A stretch of 64,000 nucleotides of DNA. Origin: Neocallimastix lanati (nom. inval.). Taxonomy: Eukaryota > Neocallimastigomycota > Neocallimastigomycetes > Neocallimastigales > Neocallimastigaceae. Position 1 is the stretch's first letter; every line of letters starts with the position of its first letter. The translations under genes were made by a program, and so were the position numbers. Where the stretch lies: positions 1-64,000 of the forward strand of contig JACVTC010000046.1 of assembly GCA_016946835.1 (NCBI GenBank), read 5' to 3'. The notes beneath the pieces were generated by a model. That model was not told the DNA's origin. It searched no databases and was given only the letters and a program-made list of their open reading frames with translations. Below, piece by piece: positions 55,726 to 64,000 of this stretch.

Positions 55726-58700
55726 TCAAGCTTCTCTGTAAGCGGAGTTAAACTTTACTAAATTTTTAAAGTGAACATTCCTATCGAGTTGCTTTCCAGT
55801 CTTCTGATCGATTAGGGTTGCCGTGTTGAATTGAATTTTTAAAATTTTAAATGGTCCATTGTAATATGGTTCTAGCTTAGTGCGGCTAAAGTTTCTAACA
55901 AGAACAAGATCACCAGCCTTTAATTCTTTTCCCTTTTTCATACTTATTTGTTCTTCTCGTCTTGTTGCCCAATACTTGTTAGCATTCTTCACATTTTCGC
56001 ATGCTTCTCTAGTCCATTGATAATGACGAACAAATTTTTCCATTAAAATTTCATCATATGATTTACCTGCATTTTCAATTGTTCTTATGGCTATATCATA
56101 AGGCTGTTGGTCTTCTCTTCCATATACTAATTCAAAACTAGAATGTCCAGTAGCTGTATTTTTGGTAGTTCGAAGTGCCCATAAAGCAGAAGGTAAAACT
56201 TCATCCCAATCTTGATTTTTCCTTCCTAATAAACGAAGTAATTTTCCAATTTCTTTATTTCGATTTTCAGTAAGGCCATTTGATTCAGGGTGGTAAGTAG
56301 CTACAAATTTAACATATACATCATAAAGATCAAGAAAGATTTTAGTCATATCAGAAGTGAATTGGACTCCATTATCAGTAGTAATAACTTGAGGGACACC
56401 ATGTCTTGCAAAAACGTTTATTAAAAATTTAATTATATCAGAGGAAGTTATGTTTTCAGTGGGTTCGGCTTCAACCCATTTGGTAAAGTAATCAACAGTT
56501 ACTATAATATATTGATTATTATTTCTTGTTTTTGGTAACGGTCCTATAATATCTAATCCTAAATGCACAAAGGGACCCTCCACTTTAGTTGGATGGTTTT
56601 CGGTTGGTTCTGGATATGGTTGAGGACGATTTAACTGGCATTTTTCACAATTACTAACAATTCTTTTGATATCTTTAATCATATGATTCCAATAAAAGTT
56701 TTTCTTAAGTCTTTGATATGTTTTGTAATATCCTTCGTGGCCAATATTATGAGCTTCTAAAATTAATTTAAACCTTTCATTTTCGTCCGTTATTAATTTT
56801 CTATAATTTCCATTGTCGATAAAGTAATCTTCACCATCAATAACAGTAAACTTTTCATTAATAAATTCCTTTATAACTTTAGATAATAATTCTTCATTAT
56901 TTCCATTAGTAATTTTTGTTAATAATATCTTTCTCTCTTCCTTACTTTTCATTCTTGAAAGAGCATCAGCTAACACATTCTTTTTGCCTGATTCATATTT
57001 TATATTAATTCCAAGCATACTAGCGGTTAGACACCATCTTGTTTGCCTTGCATTCAAAGGTTCTTTATTCTTAAATAAACCAACTAATGGTTTATGATCT
57101 GTGTAAATAGTTGTAGGTAGTGGATTTCCTTCAATATAAGATTTAAATTTAGTCATACAGTAAAACAAAGCGGTTCCTTCCAAATCGGTAATACCATAAT
57201 TCTTTTCAGCTTTCTTTAAACTTCTACTTATAAAGTGTATTGGATGCTCCTTACCGGTTTCTTCTTCTTTTTGTAAAAGAACTCCACCAATTCCATTATA
57301 CGAAGCATCAGTTCTAATGATAAAAGGTTTGTCAAATGACGGAAATTTTAGAATAGGCGCATTGATTAATTTTTCTTTTAGGAGTTCAAAGCTTTCTTGT
57401 TGTTCTTTATTCCATTCATATTTAGTATTCTTTTTCAATAATTTACATAAAGGTGAGGTAATTTGAGCATATTTAGGGATAAAGTCACGATAATACCCTA
57501 TTGCTCCTAGAAATGATCTTAATTCATGAATTGATGAAGGGGCTTCCCACTTCTTAATAGCTGTTATTTTACTTTCCATGGGACTTAATCCTTTAGTAGT
57601 AAGTTTGTGACCTAATACATCAACTTCAGTTTGAAGAAAATGGCACTTTTCAATATTAATTTTTAATTTGTTTTCTTTAAATACTTCTAATACTTGTTTA
57701 ATATGAATTAAATGTTCTTCGATACTTTTTGAATAGATCAAAACATCATCAATAAATACGTAAACAAATTCACCAATAAAAGGGAATAAAATTTTATTCA
57801 TTTCTCTTTGGAAGGTTGAGGGAGCTCCAGTAAGTCCAAAAGGCATAACCTTAAATTGATAATTTCCAAACTTAGTAGTGAAAGTGGTTACTTCAACGCT
57901 TTCTTCATCCATTAAGATTTGGTGAAAACCAGAAAATAAATCAAGAGTTGTAAATATTTTAGCTCCTCCGAGACTATCAAAAATTTCATCTATATATGGA
58001 ACTGAATAAGAATCTTTTTCTGTCATATCATTGACTTTTCGGTAGTCAATGCACAAGCGCCACTTTCCATTGTGTTTTAGAATAAGTACTACTGGAGATG
58101 ACCATTCTGAACAGGATGGTTCTATCAATCCTTTCTTAATAAGTTTTGTAAGTTCTTCTTTTAAGATATCTGATTTTAATTTAGTTAACCTATAACTTCT
58201 TAATTTTACTGGCTTTGCATTTGCTTTTAAACGGATCTTATGTGGTGAAAGTTTAGAAGGAGTTAGTTCTTCTGTTGAAGTGGCAACTATGTCAATCATT
58301 TCTTTGAGAATTTTAATAATTTGTTCTTTATAATCTTTATTTAAGGTACTTAAAAATTCATCACTCTCAATAAATTCCATTGGAGTTAATTCCTTTATAA
58401 TTTCCTTTTCATTATTCGTTTCTTTAACTTTTCTAATAGTGCAAATTATACTTTCTTCATCATAATATTGATTATTTATTTTAGCTATTTCTTCGTATTC
58501 ACTTTCTGACAAAAGTTTACATAGACTGTTTAAGGTTGGATGAATAAATAAACAATGATCGATTTGAGTTTTAAAGTTTATTAACATATCATAAAATGAG
58601 TCTTCTTTCTCAATAATTCTAAAGTCCGCATTAAATTCATAATTATTAATTTTTACTGGTAATCGAACAATAATTCCTTCCGAGTATTCTTCATCTTGTG

Positions 58701-59721
58701 TTGCTAGTTGGATTCTTCCACGACTTTTTCCAACTGTTTCATATTCACCAGGTAATTTATCAAAATACTGCTTAGTAACGATGCTTAGGTTACTACAAGA
58801 ATCAATTAAAAGTTTTCCTAGTACTCCGTCAACACTTGCATCAACCATTGCTAAGTCTTCTTCGGCTACTTCATTACTTTTACTTATGTAGCTATGGTCA
58901 TAGTTATTTACTAATAAAGTTCGTGCTATTACATTGTCTACAGTTCCAATTATTTTAGACTTTTCTAACTTTAAACCTTGAGTTAATTGTGAACGAATTT
59001 TAGGACATGCATTCAAGAGTTGACCTATCGTAATACTGGATTTAAGATTATTTAAATCATCCATAATATTGTAAGGTTCTTTATTATTCATCATTTTGAT
59101 ATTCCTTTTTACTAATTGAGTATTTCCATTATTAGTTTCCTTAGTTTTTGTTGAAATTAATTTTTCCAAAGTATTAGTTTTATTTTGTTGATTATCTTTA
59201 TTCATTTCTAGATCTTCTATTTCATTATCGATTACAAGTATATCTTCAGATTCAACTTTTTCCTTTCCTTTTGATGAATAATTGTTGTTTTCTTCTTTAC
59301 TTTCTCTTACTCTTGTCATATTTCTTAATTCCTTTTCTTTTTGTTTTTCTTTGTTAATATTTGGTTGAGTTAAAATTGAAGGAAGTATTTGATTTTTATA
59401 AACTTTATTTGGTTTATTATGCAGCTCATTTTCTTTCTTCTTTCTTAAAGCAGGAGTTGCAAAAGGACGTGGATTATCTTTTAAACTTTTATGTACTTTC
59501 TTGGAATTATTTTCTTCTTTTTCGCTGTTATTATCATTCATTTTTCTTTTTACAGCATTTATAATGATATCATCCTCACTAAAATCAGATTCTTCAGATT
59601 CTTCGTTAAAGGAATTATTATCAATTGGAGTATTCTTAGTAAAAGTATTATTTTGTAAATTATTTAATGAAGCTATTGTTTTGTCATTGGGAGTGCTTCT
59701 GCTCCCATTTAGAAGTTTAAA
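55726..59721 (-). CDS. Element H pol: protease, RT, RNase H, integrase
   Basis: The first Met is at 59541, but the frame is open back to the frameshift site. Counting from that Met: a charged linker (1-200); protease LLIDSCSNLSIVTK near 234, with DSC as in element B; RT starting near LRSYRLTKLKSDIL (about 455), with FIDDVLIYS near 610; RNase H RTDASYNGIGGVLLQ and YTDHKPL; integrase HHCC (HNIGHEGYYKTYQRL ... CEKCQLN) and DDE core (GLDIIGP, TTDNGVQFTS, NGLTENRNKEIG). The tail ends VHFKNLVKFNS, and no chromodomain is seen. It is in the -1 frame relative to gag. With its own gag it could supply enzymes to gag-only element E; that is inference. Confidence 0.92.
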   Translation of the reverse strand, partial: FKLLNGSRSTPNDKTIASLNNLQNNTFTKNTPIDNNSFNEESEESDFSEDDIIINAVKRKMNDNNSEKEENNSKKVHKSLKDNPRPFATPALRKKKENELHNKPNKVYKNQILPSILTQPNINKEKQKEKELRNMTRVRESKEENNNYSSKGKEKVESEDILVIDNEIEDLEMNKDNQQNKTNTLEKLISTKTKETNNGNTQLVKRNIKMMNNKEPYNIMDDLNNLKSSITIGQLLNACPKIRSQLTQGLKLEKSKIIGTVDNVIARTLLVNNYDHSYISKSNEVAEEDLAMVDASVDGVLGKLLIDSCSNLSIVTKQYFDKLPGEYETVGKSRGRIQLATQDEEYSEGIIVRLPVKINNYEFNADFRIIEKEDSFYDMLINFKTQIDHCLFIHPTLNSLCKLLSESEYEEIAKINNQYYDEESIICTIRKVKETNNEKEIIKELTPMEFIESDEFLSTLNKDYKEQIIKILKEMIDIVATSTEELTPSKLSPHKIRLKANAKPVKLRSYRLTKLKSDILKEELTKLIKKGLIEPSCSEWSSPVVLILKHNGKWRLCIDYRKVNDMTEKDSYSVPYIDEIFDSLGGAKIFTTLDLFSGFHQILMDEESVEVTTFTTKFGNYQFKVMPFGLTGAPSTFQREMNKILFPFIGEFVYVFIDDVLIYSKSIEEHLIHIKQVLEVFKENKLKINIEKCHFLQTEVDVLGHKLTTKGLSPMESKITAIKKWEAPSSIHELRSFLGAIGYYRDFIPKYAQITSPLCKLLKKNTKYEWNKEQQESFELLKEKLINAPILKFPSFDKPFIIRTDASYNGIGGVLLQKEEETGKEHPIHFISRSLKKAEKNYGITDLEGTALFYCMTKFKSYIEGNPLPTTIYTDHKPLVGLFKNKEPLNARQTRWCLTASMLGINIKYESGKKNVLADALSRMKSKEERKILLTKITNGNNEELLSKVIKEFINEKFTVIDGEDYFIDNGNYRKLITDENERFKLILEAHNIGHEGYYKTYQRLKKNFYWNHMIKDIKRIVSNCEKCQLNRPQPYPEPTENHPTKVEGPFVHLGLDIIGPLPKTRNNNQYIIVTVDYFTKWVEAEPTENITSSDIIKFLINVFARHGVPQVITTDNGVQFTSDMTKIFLDLYDVYVKFVATYHPESNGLTENRNKEIGKLLRLLGRKNQDWDEVLPSALWALRTTKNTATGHSSFELVYGREDQQPYDIAIRTIENAGKSYDEILMEKFVRHYQWTREACENVKNANKYWATRREEQISMKKGKELKAGDLVLVRNFSRTKLEPYYNGPFKILKIQFNTATLIDQKTGKQLDRNVHFKNLVKFNSAYREA
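59688..59721 (-). promoter_or_regulatory. Programmed -1 frameshift signal between gag and pol (element H)
   Basis: On the - strand TTTAAAC (+ strand 59715-59721) lies in the gag X XXY YYZ register, then a 7-nt spacer and a stem-loop TGGGAG/CTCCCA with loop CAGAAGCA (59688-59707). Gag and pol overlap here and pol is in the -1 frame. Element B has the same heptamer, spacing and stem. Confidence 0.8.
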
Positions 59722-60680
59722 GACTTTTTGGAATATATTTCTTTTTTATTTTTTTCCATAATCTTATTTAATTGAGGGCAATAGTATGAGTAATGACCTT
59801 CTTCCTTACAGAAGAAGCAAGTTTTAACGGATAAATTTCTCATTTTCTGGGTTGATTCTTCTATAATATCTTGAGGTTTCAGTTTATTATTTGTTTGACT
59901 TGTTTGGAAAGTTTCGTTTCTTCTTTTAGGATAAAGTCTTGAAGTAGTACTGTTTTGATTATTTTGATTATGCTGGGAATTATTAACATTATAGGTATTA
60001 ATATTATTGTTCCTTACAGAAAGTCTATCTACTTTCTCGGCAATTTTGAAAGCTTTCTCCATACTTATATCATCTTTAAGGGATAATTTCTTCCAGGCTT
60101 CATAATTATTTTGAATAGAATCAATATAATCTAGTACACCAATGCGCTTTCTTCTCTTTTTATCAAGTTTAGTGTACAAAGTTCTATATCTTACATTAAA
60201 GTCTTTAATCTTTTCGTTTCTTTTAATTCGCATTGCACGAAGTTCTTTAAGAAGTAAATTTTGGTCTTCTTTAATACCGTAAAAATTTTCAAGACTTGAA
60301 ATAATTTTTTCAAGAGAAGGAAATTTATCATCATCAACATTTTCTTCTTCATCATCTTCTTCTTCATCTGATGAATCATCACTTTCATCATCACTATCTT
60401 CTCCCAAATCTTCAATAACGCGTTGTACTTCACCAGAGCTGGTAAGTAAACAAGCATTAAATATTGTTTCTGGATCTGTAATACCTTGTATCTTGATCCA
60501 AAGTTTTAATTCAGTAGCCCAGGACTTAATATCCAAATTGTCCTTGCTAAGTTTCACAATATCTCTTAATTCTTTTTTCAATTCTTTAAAGCTCAAAGTT
60601 GTTTCCTTGGACATTTTGTTTAAATATTTCTTGTTGTATATTAATGAGGTGATTAAATAAGAATAAATTTGGAAATACAA
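59709..60680 (-). CDS. Element H gag (capsid/nucleocapsid)
   Basis: 323 residues. The first 17 or so are hydrophobic (YSYLITSLIY), and a later Met at MSKETTLSFKEL may be the real start. A helical N-terminal part with SWATELKLWIKIQGITDPETIF precedes a strongly acidic stretch (about 98-122). The capsid-like segment includes LLKELRAMRIKRNEKIKDFNVRYRTLY-type sequence. The CCHC knuckle (CFFCKEEGHYSYYC) starts near 288. It is homologous to the gags of elements B and E. It ends 6 nt after the slippery heptamer. Confidence 0.9.
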   Translation of the reverse strand: MYFQIYSYLITSLIYNKKYLNKMSKETTLSFKELKKELRDIVKLSKDNLDIKSWATELKLWIKIQGITDPETIFNACLLTSSGEVQRVIEDLGEDSDDESDDSSDEEEDDEEENVDDDKFPSLEKIISSLENFYGIKEDQNLLLKELRAMRIKRNEKIKDFNVRYRTLYTKLDKKRRKRIGVLDYIDSIQNNYEAWKKLSLKDDISMEKAFKIAEKVDRLSVRNNNINTYNVNNSQHNQNNQNSTTSRLYPKRRNETFQTSQTNNKLKPQDIIEESTQKMRNLSVKTCFFCKEEGHYSYYCPQLNKIMEKNKKEIYSKKSLNF

Positions 60681-60731
60681 CTTTAAAAATATAATTTAAT
60701 AGGTAATTTAATATCGAATCAAATTTTAAAA

Positions 60732-61194
60732 AAAAAAAAAAAAAAAAAAAACATAGACTGCACATACTGGGTACCCATCTCCCAATATGGCCATACAGTT
60801 ATTAATTAACTGTAAGGTGATGAGTTATTGGCATACTGTATCAGCTTCGCCGCTCTCAATCGTCGTTACACACTGCCCGGAGATGCATTCCTAACGTTCC
60901 TACATATATCTCTAATGACCACGAGCATCAGAACGGAATCATTAACTCCTCCCTAGTGGGTGTAATCATTGGCGATTGGAAATATTACAACCATCAAGGT
61001 CTATGCTTAAATTCAAAGCGTAGTATCAGGGTTGGGTGAAATAATCATTTGAGGGAAAGCCTTATGAATATCACGTGTGGTCTCATGATATCCCAGGATA
61101 GAAACCTCATCCGATTATTTGGTGCCATGCCGAGGATTCGAACCCCGCCCTCTACAGTAACCTGTATCGTCCTAACCGACTGGACCAACATGGC
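60732..61194 (-). mobile_element. tRNA-derived SINE-like insert in the element H leader
   Basis: A 463-bp insert flanked by a 16-bp direct repeat GAATCAAATTTTAAAA (60716-60731 and 61195-61210), as made by LINE-type target-primed integration. On the - strand it begins with a 75-nt tRNA-like head (61120-61194) and ends in a run of about 21-25 T. The head has a 7-bp acceptor helix (GCCATGT/GCATGGC with A and CCA), a D stem GTCC/GGAC, A box TGGTCCAGTCGG, a T arm CGGGG/CCTCG and a perfect B box GGTTCGAATCC. The 390-nt body has no similarity I recognise, and includes a palindromic ACAGTTAATTAATAACTGT. The T-run tail is unusual, since most SINEs end in A-rich tails. Confidence 0.75.
61120..61194 (-). 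other. tRNA-like head of the SINE
   Basis: It folds as a cloverleaf with good acceptor, D and T arms, but the anticodon arm pairs poorly and gives a loop of about six bases. CCA is written in the DNA, unusual for a eukaryotic tRNA gene and consistent with copying from a mature tRNA or with SINE structure. Not called as a functional tRNA. Confidence 0.6.
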
Positions 61195-61340
61195 GAATCA
61201 AATTTTAAAACAATATATTTTAGTAACTTTTGAAAATAATAATTTTATTTGCTTTCTTTAGTAGATATAAGCTCGAAATCCTTATCGACAACTTAGTAGA
61301 AATTATAAAGCACGAGGTTCTTTTCGACTACTTTATTAAG

Positions 61341-61620
61341 AATAATTTTAAGTTCGAAATCTTTATCGACAACTTAATAGAATAATTTTAAGTTCGAAGT
61401 CTTTATCGACAACTTAATAGAATAATTTTAAGTTCGAAATCTTTATCGACAACTTAATAGAATAATTTTAAGTTCGAAATCTTTATCGACAACTTAATAG
61501 AATAATTTTAAGTTCGAAATCTTTATCGACAACTTAATGGAATAATTTTAAGTTCGAAATCTTTATCGACAACTTAATGGAATAATTTTAAGTTCGAAAT
61601 CTTTATCGACCACTTGAATT
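61341..61620 (-). repeat. 40-bp tandem repeat in the element H leader
   Basis: Seven head-to-tail copies of a 40-bp unit containing AAGTTCGAAATCTTTATCGA followed by CAACTTAATAG. Most are identical or have one change; degenerate copies extend back to about 61268. Each unit could fold through AAGTT/AACTT and CG/CG. Confidence 0.9.
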
Positions 61621-61784
61621 TTGTAATTTAGTATATTTGTAGTAATAAATTTAGAAGCAAAGTTTTATTTGTTATTTTCACCTTTCAAAAATTTTTCTTT
61701 TTAAACGATAAATATTGTATTGTTATAGCTAATAAAATTATTAATTAATTATAATTATTAAATACAAAAAAAAATAATCTTTAT

Positions 61785-61945
61785 TGTCGTACAATCTGAT
61801 AGTACACACTGTCTGACGTGCAGCTTACCTAATGGTGTCATGCCACGCGTGTGCCACGATTACTATATTCAATATAAAATATAGCAGTTCAGAGCCCACT
61901 AGCCCAATTACTATGTAGGATAAACTTAATCCGATAATCTATGTA
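61785..61945 (-). ncRNA. Conserved leader RNA 'beta' of element H
   Basis: Counterpart of 8364-8530 in element B, about 90% identical by eye, with a hairpin at 61863-61884 (CTATATT/AATATAG on the - strand) that covaries with B. It lies between alpha and the 40-bp repeats. Confidence 0.65.
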
Positions 61946-62197
61946 CGGAATAAAAAAAATTTTAAAAGTATTCAATAATATTTTTATTAACTAATAAAAA
62001 TTAACTAAAAACACAATATTTTCAAAGTAAATTAAGATTCTTTTACAGGAATTATTAAACAAATAAAGTATCAGTAATAAAAAAAAATAAAAAAAATTTA
62101 AATGGCGAAGTTAGCCAAAGTCTGATACTTTATATAATAAAGTGCCTTATAACTAGCACAAAGAAAAGTAAAAAAAAATATATATAAAAAAAACAAT

Positions 62198-62427
62198 CTT
62201 ACGCCTTCGGTGACGTAAGCTCCTTATTCGCCAGTGCTTGGAAAGTACCCGCACCTTCGTGTGTTGAAACGTTGAAGGCTGAACTATTATTACCGGGTCG
62301 GTAACCAAATACCTTCGTCTACTTTCCAATTAATCTCCAAATTAACTACTATTCAATAACCTACTATGAATAGAGTTAATTTGTTGCTATCTGAGAATAC
62401 ACTGTGTATGAGCTCTATCCGCTCCTT
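62198..62427 (-). ncRNA. Conserved leader RNA 'alpha' of element H
   Basis: On the - strand AGGAGCGGATAGAGCTCATA begins the block, and CTGGCGAATAAGGAGCTTACG and its hairpin (62198-62219) end it. The hairpin stem differs from that of element F at three pairs, all compensated, around the identical loop TCACCGAAGG. Confidence 0.65.
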
Positions 62428-62512
62428 GTTATAATTTTACAAAATTTGTTTTTTTTAGAATCTTAATTTTACTTATTTAAAAAAAATTTTTTTTTTTTTA
62501 TATATATATATC

Positions 62513-62558
62513 AAACAAGCGCCATAGGTTAATCAAAGGATTAACGACTTACTTGTTT
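62513..62558 (-). other. Hairpin between primer site and alpha RNA (element H)
   Basis: Nested arms AAACAAG/CTTGTTT and GGTTAATC/GATTAAC around AAAG (+ strand). No counterpart was found in element B or F, so it is a single-sequence prediction. Confidence 0.4.
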
Positions 62559-62622
62559 ATCAATATAAAATAAAAAAAATTAAAAAAAATCTATGTTATT
62601 TACTATTATTTCTATTTAATTC

Positions 62623-62638
62623 CCCGATATCTCCACCA
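62623..62638 (-). promoter_or_regulatory. Element H primer-binding site, tRNA type
   Basis: On the - strand TGGTGGAGATATCGGG, 6 bp inside the 5' LTR and identical to that of element B. It is the complement of a tRNA 3' end with CCA. Confidence 0.78.
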
Positions 62639-62644
62639 TATAAA

Positions 62645-62968
62645 TGTTAAGGTTTTAGAGAATTAAATAAAAATAAAGTAAGAAACACAAATTTTATTTT
62701 TTTATTTATTATTTTTATTTATAAATTTATTTTATTTTATTTTATTTTATTTTATTTTTTTTGATGATATTTAAAAATTAGTAGCAAAATTTACAACTAT
62801 TTATACTTTTTTCAAGGCATAAAAGTTGTTCTTGCCACTAAATTACATTTTATTTATTTTTTTTTTTTTTTTTATAAAAACTATTAAATTTAAATTGATT
62901 TTTATAATTAATTATATAAAATTTAATTATAACAATATAAATAAAATACATTTATAATATTAATAAAA

Positions 62969-63027
<59 letters not shown>

Positions 63028-63526
63028 TTATTTATTTAAAAATATCTAAAATATTACTAATAAGAATTTATTTAATTGGCTATAATTTTTATTACAATCT
63101 GTTAAAATATTCAAATAAAAATAAAAATACTATTCTAATATAAAGGTTTTTAATAAAATAAAATATTTTTCAATATAAAATAAAACATTTCGATATAAAA
63201 TTTTATAATAAAAAGTTAAAATATAATATATAAATTTTTAATTATCAATATATAAAAATATTATTAATATAAATTTTCATTATTAATATAAAAAAAAAAA
63301 TAAGATTTATTATTAATATTGCTAATATAAGTTTTAAATATATAAAAATATTACTTTTAATATAAGATTTAATATAAAAATATAAAGTTTAATATAATAT
63401 TTGGTTTAATTTTTGATCTTTGGATTTAAAAATTTATTAAAGTACAAAAATAATAATGTACACATAATGTATTAGAAATAAATCGTAGATTTAATTAAGA
63501 ATGCATTATTTAGTACATTCTTATCA
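62645..63526 (-). repeat. 5' LTR of element H
   Basis: 882 bp, matching 54824-55707 with about one base change plus T-run length. T run at 62969-63025. Confidence 0.92.
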
Positions 63527-63530
63527 TCAG

Positions 63531-64000
63531 CTAGTAAAATTAGAACTTTTGTTCAATGGTTAGTTACATCGACCATGACCAATACTTCATGGGTTCGACT
63601 CACACCTCAACCCATTTTGCATTAATAATTATTTTATTAATTATTTTATTAATTATTAATAATATCTTCTTGAATATTCTTTCTGTATAAAATTATAGAA
63701 AGTTAAAGATTCTTTCGGTTCGTAATTCAACCGAAATGAATTTAGAAATTCTTATTATATAAATTATTTTATTCTTTTTTGATAAGATTCATTTTCATCA
63801 ATTAAAATCAATATTCTAGAAATTTTACATTATTAATTATTACAAACATATTTCTAAATATTTCTTTAAAATTATTTTTACATGTTAAAACTGTTTTTCC
63901 GTTAAAAGTATAAATAGTGCGAACTTCACGAATGAAAATATTTTTCTTCGTGCTTTTATTAATAATAATTAACGTATAAGTAATTCGAAACATTACCTTG
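63531..64000 (+). repeat. LTR of the F2 family, runs off the window edge
   Basis: Related to 22205-22817. It keeps the A-box-like TTGTTCAATGG (63549-63559) and B-box-like GGTTCGACTC (63592-63601), TATAAATA (63909-63916) and the RNA start GTGCTTTTATT (63950-63960, 41 bp on). Its left end is cut by the B-family solo LTR and element H; the right end is outside the window, where an internal region may follow. Confidence 0.6.

Larger units (their letters stand above)
54824..63526 (-). mobile_element. Element H: Ty3/gypsy retrotransposon, looks whole
   Basis: LTRs of 882-884 bp differ by about one base by eye. TG...CA ends, and a target duplication TCAG (54820-54823 and 63527-63530; ATCAG if LTR ends overlap). 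On the - strand: 5' LTR, tRNA-type primer site, alpha leader RNA, beta leader RNA, 40-bp repeats, a SINE-like insert, gag, -1 frameshift signal, pol, polypurine tract and 3' LTR. No breaks were noticed in gag or pol. It is a close relative of element B. Confidence 0.92.

Noticed and set aside
61120-61194. Functional tRNA gene
   Set aside because: Acceptor, D and T arms are good, but the anticodon arm is poor with a loop of about six bases. CCA is encoded, and the unit is the head of a 463-bp insert with target duplications.

Overview
The window is extremely A+T-rich eukaryotic DNA with long A/T homopolymers, trinucleotide and pentanucleotide repeats and Asn/Lys-rich proteins. With a FLYWCH/MULE transposase and an Asn-rich acyltransferase-3 family protein, this fits best an anaerobic gut fungus (Neocallimastigomycota). 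That placement is inference from composition and gene content; no ribosomal RNA or intact housekeeping gene is present to confirm it.

Most of the window is a nested pile of young LTR retrotransposons of the Ty3/gypsy group. Element B (370-15109, + strand, broken) carries element A (420-7430, + strand, broken) in its 5' LTR and a solo LTR of another family (10701-11404) in its pol. Element C (15192-21218, - strand) has an open gag-pol frame but one incomplete LTR. Element F (about 22205-26215, + strand) is a broken remnant behind a long structured leader. Element D (26744-33528, - strand) looks whole, with near-identical LTRs. Element G (44825-50092, - strand) is nearly whole. Element E (51113-54029, - strand) encodes only gag. 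Element H (54824-63526, - strand) looks whole, with separate gag and pol frames. Solo LTRs of the B family lie at 43462-44250 and 54033-54818, and another LTR runs off the right edge.

The centre (33.5-43.4 kb) is not dominated by Ty3 copies. It holds a G+C-richer island, a 1-kb TAAAA-type repeat field, a MITE-like inverted repeat, a FLYWCH/MULE transposase broken by one frameshift, a second G+C-richer insert with an A tail, an acyltransferase-3 pseudogene and a copia relic.

The elements fall into two priming classes. In A, C, D and F the 10-13 nt just inside the 5' LTR are the exact reverse complement of a sequence 31-41 nt downstream of the LTR TATA box, the arrangement of Tf1-type self-priming. 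B and H, and probably E, have a tRNA-type primer site instead. B and H also share a -1 frameshift signal and a conserved leader RNA (beta). H and F, from different priming classes, share a second leader RNA (alpha). Both leader RNAs show compensatory base changes, which makes them the best candidates here for undescribed functional RNAs. E appears to be a gag-only relative of B/H that could depend on their pol. A tRNA-derived SINE-like insert with a 16-bp target duplication sits in the leader of H.
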